Under the pieces are notes generated by a model. It worked only from the letters and a program-made list of their open reading frames with translations, did not search any database and was not told the DNA's origin. 64,000 nt of DNA from Bacillus cereus G9842 (lineage in GTDB: Bacteria; Bacillota; Bacilli; Bacillales; Bacillaceae_G). The position numbers and the translations under genes are program-made. This document shows positions 62,260-64,000 of the stretch, one piece after another. Each line of letters opens with the position of its first letter. Within the stretch, counting starts at the first letter, position 1. The stretch covers positions 2,456,001 through 2,520,000 of the forward strand of contig NC_011772.1 in NCBI RefSeq assembly GCF_000021305.1. Reading direction: 5' to 3'.

Positions 62260-62676
62260 ATGCTTATCATTACATATATATCTGCTTGTATATTATTCTT
62301 AGTTAGCTTTTTATATGTATATTGGGGTTTCGGAGGTAATTGGGGGACAAATAGTGTTATACCAACTAAATCAGGGGAAAAGGCGTTTACACCTCGTGCC
62401 GGAATGACATTGTTCATTGCATTATTATTAAGTATGGCAGCGATAATTTTGTTGCAACAAGCAAATATTGTTCATTTTGCAGTTCCTAATGTTATTATTC
62501 AAGTCGGTTCCTGGATTTGTATGATCGTCTTTTCTATTAGAGTAATTGGTGAGTTTAATTATTTTGGTATCTTTAAACGACAAAAAGATACGCACTTCGC
62601 TAGAATGGATACTGGTTTATATATTCCACTTTGTGCATTTTTATCTTTATCTTTCTTATTAGTAATAATTTTGTGA
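62260..62676 (+). CDS. DUF3995-family membrane protein
   Basis: 138 residues with four predicted helices. SFLYVYWGFGGNWGTNSVIPTK and AFTPRAGMTLFIALLLSMAAIILL match the DUF3995 pattern (HxYW...GG.w....iP), as does VRVIGEFNYFGIFKR-like SIRVIGEFNYFGIFKR. Function unknown. RBS AGGGGAGGATAAA. Confidence 0.8.
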   Translation: MLIITYISACILFLVSFLYVYWGFGGNWGTNSVIPTKSGEKAFTPRAGMTLFIALLLSMAAIILLQQANIVHFAVPNVIIQVGSWICMIVFSIRVIGEFNYFGIFKRQKDTHFARMDTGLYIPLCAFLSLSFLLVIIL

Positions 62677-62798
62677 GTAAATAATAGTAGTTTCTTTTCT
62701 CAAAATATATGTAAACGTGAGAAATCCAAGAGTAAATAAAAAAAGGGTGTAAGCGCCTTCTTGTCGAAATGTAAATTATTATGAAAGGCGGTGACACT

Positions 62799-63002
62799 AT
62801 GAAGTATGTAAAAGTTAGTATGAATGGTGGAAGTGAACACAAATTTTCAATGACTTTAGATCGGTTTGAAGAACTTATTACTACAGAGAATGGGATATTA
62901 GAAAATAAATTAGTATGTATTGAAAATGTAATGATTAATCCTACTAATATATCTTCTGTAGTTGAAAAAATTGGTGTACCGGCTAAGTTTATGGAAGCTT
63001 AA
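62799..63002 (+). CDS. Small protein, 67 aa, unknown
   Basis: Starts MKYVKVSMNGGSEHKFSMTL at an ATG (62799) after AAAGGCGGTGACACT. Soluble, beta then helix pattern (DRFEELITTENGILENKLVCIENVMINPTNISSVVEKIG in parts), recalling small phage-like or regulatory proteins. A terminator follows. Confidence 0.6.
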   Translation: MKYVKVSMNGGSEHKFSMTLDRFEELITTENGILENKLVCIENVMINPTNISSVVEKIGVPAKFMEA

Positions 63003-63013
63003 AATCGTTAGAT

Positions 63014-63041
63014 AAAAAACATCCCCAATGGATGTTTTTTA
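63014..63041. terminator. Intrinsic terminator
   Basis: Stem AAAAAACATCC/GGATGTTTTTT. Confidence 0.85.
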
Positions 63042-63330
63042 ATTTATAAATATGAAATTGTATAGTGAATATTTGAGTAGATTTTTTTAGCAATGACTAT
63101 GCATATATTAAGTACCTGAACATGGTGCTTAATATATGCACGAAATAATAAGTACAAGCATATATTATGTAGTAGGACAAGATCTTCGTGTCTTACTTAA
63201 TACTCAGAAAAAACTTCTAATCACATAAGAGCATCCAATTGCAGGGTGCTCTTATTTTTGTAAAAATTTACTGCAAGGCTTATTTTATAGTAGGATGCAA
63301 GAATAAAGGGCTATTTTTAAATAATGTTCT
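63042..63330. other. Intergenic region with inverted repeats
   Basis: A perfect 12-bp inverted repeat GCATATATTAAG/CTTAATATATGC (63101-63139), a third partial copy at 63158-63167, and a terminator AAGAGCATCC/GGGTGCTCTT with TATTTTT (63225-63259). No gene seen. Confidence 0.5.
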
Positions 63331-63543
63331 TTAGCCTTTAATTTTAAATTTATCTTTAACATTAGTAAATATTAAAAATAATATGATAGCAGAAATTAAG
63401 TTAGATAAGTAGAAATCTTGATGAAACAGTAGTTCGAAGATGACATAGAAAGTAACGAATAAGGCGATAACAGGTAGTATGCAAATAAATATAAATCTCC
63501 AATTTTTTAAGTAATGTCTATAATTAGTAAGTACTTTCTCCAT
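63331..63543 (-). CDS. Small two-helix membrane protein, 70 aa
   Basis: MEKVLTNYRHYLKNW leads into two hydrophobic helices (RFIFICILPVIALFVTFYVIF and LISAIILFLIFTNV), with a short basic tail. RBS AGGAGCTACATTT on the minus strand. No family recognised. Confidence 0.6.
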   Translation of the reverse strand: MEKVLTNYRHYLKNWRFIFICILPVIALFVTFYVIFELLFHQDFYLSNLISAIILFLIFTNVKDKFKIKG

Positions 63544-63651
63544 AAATGTAGCTCCTATATTTTTGTTTTTATATAATTATACATTTAGATACAAGGATTT
63601 TCAAAGTAAAAATATTTAGCAATTCAAAAATATAAGGAAAGTATTTGTTGA

Positions 63652-63681
63652 AAATCCAGATTGCTCTAGCAATCTGGATTT
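63652..63681. terminator. Perfect hairpin, probable terminator or promoter-proximal element
   Basis: A 14-bp stem AAATCCAGATTGCT with its complement and a CT loop. It lies upstream of the DUF1835-like gene. Confidence 0.6.
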
Positions 63682-63752
63682 GACTTTAAAGAACTATACT
63701 AAAATGATACACTATAATCTACGTTATTTTTGAAATGAATAGAGGGATTTGT

Positions 63753-64000
63753 GTGATAGATAAAATTAAAAATGCTGTAGAGGATATGTACGAGGATGAG
63801 GTTAAAGATTTACTTCAAAGTATTCTCATACAGTTAAACTTATTAAAAGAAAACTATAGTGAAGATACAATTAAAAATTTGATGGATATTCCGAAACAAT
63901 TAACGAGTAATCCTACTTATAAAAGAAATGTAAAAGAAAGTACGCACGTACATATTGCTTTTGATGATTCAACGGCTGGTTGCTTAACATATATGTTAAG
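63753..64000 (+). CDS. DUF1835-domain protein, N-terminal part (cut by window edge)
   Basis: GTG start after AGAGGGATTTGT. The first 60 residues are helical (MIDKIKNAVEDMYEDEVKDL...). STHVHIAFDDSTAGCLTYML at the edge is the start of a DUF1835 domain (VHI.fgds..g.L). The rest is outside the window. Confidence 0.7.
   Translation, partial: MIDKIKNAVEDMYEDEVKDLLQSILIQLNLLKENYSEDTIKNLMDIPKQLTSNPTYKRNVKESTHVHIAFDDSTAGCLTYML

Noticed and set aside
1..64000. CRISPR array, tRNA or rRNA genes
   Set aside because: No regularly spaced repeats and no tRNA-like cloverleaf or rRNA sequence were seen; the three long repeats are the TnpB elements.

Overview
The window is AT-rich chromosomal DNA of the Bacillus cereus group (B. 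cereus, B. thuringiensis or B. anthracis relatives). The call rests on AAGGAGG-type ribosome binding sites, a heterocycloanthracin precursor, CsxC-like spore proteins, a DUF6944-type repetitive protein and BceAB/ABC-F antibiotic-defence genes. No database search was possible; family names come from reading motifs.

Left chromosomal flank (1-17274): an aldo/keto reductase (cut by the window edge), an ABC-F ribosome-protection gene behind a transcription attenuator, an acetyltransferase, a decayed DUF3267 gene, a BceAB-like peptide-antibiotic transporter with a lipoprotein and a BceR-type operator, a secreted family I.5 lipase, a short homoserine dehydrogenase, a MocR regulator next to a D-Ala-D-Ala ligase, a TPP riboswitch with tenA, a heterocycloanthracin-type bacteriocin precursor, and a fossil of a phage recombinase gene.

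Prophage (17275-59411, about 42 kb): a temperate siphovirus lies inside a gene for a pPIWI-RE protein, a relative of Argonaute/PIWI. A 14-bp direct repeat, TATCAAGAATATAA, marks both junctions. Joining the flanks across it restores one open frame of about 795 codons, so excision should regenerate the gene. Gene order: integrase; an arbitrium locus (aimR, aimP ending in GGGW, possible aimX); cI-like repressor and cro with shared palindromic operators; excisionase-like protein; DnaD-like replication protein; AbrB-like protein; dUTPase; small early proteins; ArpU and a small recombinase; accessory genes (cupin, DUF6944 fragment, TIR-like protein, DUF2971 protein); HNH; terminase; portal; ClpP-like protease; HK97 capsid; connectors; tail genes; holin; SH3b amidase; and two spore-coat-like cargo genes before attR.

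Three apparently identical 1395-bp TnpB-only insertion elements lie in the prophage early and accessory region, each immediately after TTTAT. One splits cro, and one abuts a gene that has lost its 5' end. The tape-measure gene is cut twice by short sequences that look like group I introns (259 and 226 nt); removing them gives one 1206-aa protein. Two more recoding or frameshift sites occur, one in the small terminase gene and one in the tail chaperone gene.

Right chromosomal flank (59412-64000): the 3' part of the pPIWI-RE gene, three small membrane or hypothetical genes, one further small protein, and the start of a DUF1835-like gene cut by the window edge.
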